NCBI RefSeq assembly: GCF_020859565.1
Contig: NZ_JAJHUO010000052.1
Span: forward strand, 1-53,130
From: Saccharothrix luteola
Lineage (GTDB): Bacteria > Actinomycetota > Actinomycetes > Mycobacteriales > Pseudonocardiaceae
Reading direction: 5' to 3'
DNA length: 53,130 nt
A program made the translations under genes and the position numbers. A model generated the notes under the pieces. The model did not search any database, was not told the DNA's origin, and saw nothing but the letters and a program-made list of their open reading frames with translations. This document shows positions 51,448 through 53,130 of this stretch, one piece after another; within the stretch, counting starts at the first letter, position 1; each line of letters opens with the position of its first letter.

Positions 51448-52058
51448 CGGGTGATTCCGGCGTTGTACGACGACAGCCGCCACCTGCCGTCGCCGTGCGG
51501 CCGGCGGGTGAACACGGTCCAGTGGCAGTTGCCGATGCCGCCCAGCAGCGCCCAGCGGTCAACCGGCAGCTCCAGCAACCTCCCGGTCAACGCGCTGATC
51601 AGGCCGCCATGCGCGCACAGCATGACCGTGCCGGAGAACTCCGCGTCCACATCGGCCACCACGGCGAGCGCGCGCTCGGCGACCTCGACGCGCGTCTCGC
51701 CGTCCGGCGGCGCCAGGGTGCCGTCGACGCGCCACAGGTCCAGCGCGCCCGGCCACTCCACCTCGATCTCGGTCGAGGTCAGCCCCTGCCACTTGCCCAG
51801 GTGCGTCTCGCGCAACCGTTCGTCGACGCGCAGGTCGACGCCGGTCGCGTCGGTGAACACCGTGGCGGTGTCCCTGGCGCGGCGCAGGTCGGAGGCGACC
51901 ACCAGCTCGGGCTCGAACCCGGCGAGCACCGGCACCGCGAACCGCGCCTGGTTCCACCCGGTCTCGGTCAGCGACGAGTCCAGGTGGCCCTGCATGCGGC
52001 CGGTCGCGTTGTAATCGGTCTCACCGTGCCGCCACAGCACGAGCCGGTTCAGGGTCAT
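51444..52058 (-). CDS. gpgP: Glucosyl-3-phosphoglycerate phosphatase (histidine phosphatase family)
   Basis: A 204-residue histidine phosphatase. RHG motif is LVLWRHGETDYN, the second His is in LCAHGGLISAL, and SDLRRARDTA is conserved. In mycobacteria the protein at this place dephosphorylates glucosyl-3-phosphoglycerate to glucosylglycerate. Overlaps rsfS as ATGA and octT as GTGA, so the three are tightly coupled. Confidence 0.85.
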   Translation of the reverse strand: MTLNRLVLWRHGETDYNATGRMQGHLDSSLTETGWNQARFAVPVLAGFEPELVVASDLRRARDTATVFTDATGVDLRVDERLRETHLGKWQGLTSTEIEVEWPGALDLWRVDGTLAPPDGETRVEVAERALAVVADVDAEFSGTVMLCAHGGLISALTGRLLELPVDRWALLGGIGNCHWTVFTRRPHGDGRWRLSSYNAGITR

Positions 52059-52441
52059 GCCTCGGCGGCCTCGTCGGTCGGCGGCCCGGCGTCGAACTCG
52101 ATGCGCGGGCAGTCCTTCCACAGCCGCTCCAGGCCGTAGAAGGTGCGCTCCTCGACGTGCTGGACGTGCACGACCACGTCCACGAAGTCCAGCAGGACCC
52201 AACGACCTTCGCGCGCGCCTTCACGGCGGACCGCCTTGCGGCCGGTCTCGCGCAACTTCTCCTCGACCTCGTCCACGATCGCGCCGACCTGCCGCTCGTT
52301 CGCGGCGGAGGCGATCACGAAGCAGTCCGTGATCACCAGTTGGTCGGACACGTCGAGCACGATCACGTCGTGCGCCTTCTTGTCGGCTGCCGCGCTAGCG
52401 GCGACCAGCGCCAACCGTCGTGCCTCGTCGGTGGCTGCCAC
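52055..52441 (-). CDS. rsfS: Ribosome silencing factor RsfS
   Basis: A 128-residue protein that binds L14 and blocks subunit joining. VIVLDVSDQLVITDCFVIAS is the signature, then REGAREGRWVLLDFVDVVVH. The GTG at 52441 was chosen because GAGGAG lies 4 bases before it and because the N-terminus then has the length of the mycobacterial protein. Longer starts (52453, 52489) are possible. Confidence 0.93.
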   Translation of the reverse strand: MAATDEARRLALVAASAAADKKAHDVIVLDVSDQLVITDCFVIASAANERQVGAIVDEVEEKLRETGRKAVRREGAREGRWVLLDFVDVVVHVQHVEERTFYGLERLWKDCPRIEFDAGPPTDEAAEA

Positions 52442-52510
52442 GTCACTCCTCATCACACCGGCGGACGCCGTTACGCCCGCACGAGTCAATGAGGGTACCG
52501 GCGTCCCGGC

Positions 52511-53104
52511 TCAGTCCGGCATCGAGTAAAGCCGGCGCTTGCTGATGTACTGGACGACACCATCCGGCACGAGGTACCAGACGGGCAGTCCGGAGGCCGT
52601 CCGGTCCCGGACGGCGGTCGACGAGATGGCCATCGCGGGCACCTCCACCAGCGACACCGCGCCCGGCGGCAGGTGCGTGTCGACCAGCTCGTAGCCCGGT
52701 CGGGTGACGCCGATGAAGTGGGCCAGGTCGAACACGTCGTCCGCACGCCGCCACGACAGGATCTGCTCCAGCGCGTCCGCGCCGGTGATGAAGAACAGGT
52801 CCGAGTCCGGGTGCCTCGCCTTGAGGTCGGTGAGGGTGTCGACGGTGTACGTCGGACCGGGCCGGTCGATGTCCACGCGGCTGACCGAGAACCGCGGGTT
52901 GGACGCGGTGGCGATGACCGTCATCAGGTACCGGTCCTCGGCGGCGCTGACCTCGCGCTCGCTCTTCTGCCAGGGCTGGCCCGTCGGCACGAAGACGACT
53001 TCGTCGAGGTCGAAGCGGGCCTGGACCTCGCTGGCCGCGACCAGGTGGCCGTGGTGCACCGGGTCGAAGGTGCCACCCATGACCCCGATCCGCCGGTTCG
53101 ACAT
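52511..53104 (-). CDS. nadD: Nicotinate-nucleotide adenylyltransferase
   Basis: A 197-residue NaMN adenylyltransferase of NAD synthesis. It has GVMGGTFDPVHHGHL at the start with the HxGH nucleotidyl motif, and ISSTAVRDR near the end. Complete in the window and followed by rsfS, the usual nadD-rsfS order. No clear Shine-Dalgarno before the ATG. Confidence 0.95.
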   Translation of the reverse strand: MSNRRIGVMGGTFDPVHHGHLVAASEVQARFDLDEVVFVPTGQPWQKSEREVSAAEDRYLMTVIATASNPRFSVSRVDIDRPGPTYTVDTLTDLKARHPDSDLFFITGADALEQILSWRRADDVFDLAHFIGVTRPGYELVDTHLPPGAVSLVEVPAMAISSTAVRDRTASGLPVWYLVPDGVVQYISKRRLYSMPD

Positions 53105-53130
53105 GGGAGGTGAGCCTAGTTCGGGTGGTG

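Overview
This 53 kb window is chromosomal DNA of a high-GC actinobacterium. Codon third positions are almost all G or C, GTG starts are common, and translational coupling through 4-base ATGA/GTGA overlaps is frequent. Gene content and order point to Pseudonocardiales (Saccharothrix, Actinosynnema or Lentzea type); this is inference. The core genes follow the order I remember from Mycobacterium tuberculosis (Rv2365c to Rv2421c): cdd-like, CNNM/CBS, ybeY, phoH, rsmE, dnaJ2, hrcA, hemW, sulfite reductase, cysH, chelatase, lepA, rpsT, holA, degV, octT, gpgP, rsfS, nadD. Accessory genes lie between these blocks.

Layout. 0.1-3.4 kb is the ribosome-maturation cluster phoH-ybeY-CNNM-cdd. 3.5-5.5 kb holds a GNAT, a HIT hydrolase, a complex intergenic repeat and an alpha/beta hydrolase. 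5.5-10.9 kb holds hrcA, dnaJ-rsmE with a strong terminator, a GNAT and hemW. 10.9-19.5 kb is a sulfur-assimilation operon: a short Cys-containing leader peptide, ferredoxin-sulfite reductase, a zinc-ribbon protein, APS reductase cysH, cysDN, an SsuABC-like transporter and sirohydrochlorin chelatase. 19.5-31.7 kb is accessory: a DJ-1/MarR operon with twin operators, an RNase Sa-like nuclease with barstar, a permease, a DUF885 protein, a nitronate monooxygenase and a secreted GH18 chitinase with a DasR-type operator. 31.8-33.7 kb is lepA. 33.8-42.2 kb is accessory: a PemK/MazF-like protein, an SPFH-RHH pair with a perfect palindrome, a TSUP transporter and a secreted GH3 glucosidase with a CebR-type box. 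42.3-53.1 kb is rpsT, holA, a SAM-I riboswitch plus threonine synthase homologue, comEC/comEA, degV, octT, gpgP, rsfS and nadD.

Points of most interest. (1) An intergenic repeat family occurs at three loci. It is built of modules with an exact 22-bp period plus a conserved terminus, and it starts in or within a few bases after a stop codon, in the sense direction of that gene. I do not recognise it. (2) A SAM-I riboswitch sits on a threonine synthase homologue with its P1 stem abutting the Shine-Dalgarno, which suggests a methionine-pathway role. (3) Probable DasR and CebR operators sit on the chitinase and the GH3 gene, which suggests polymer-derived sugar sensing. (4) Many accessory genes look leaderless, with a TANNNT-type -10 five to seven bases before the start codon.
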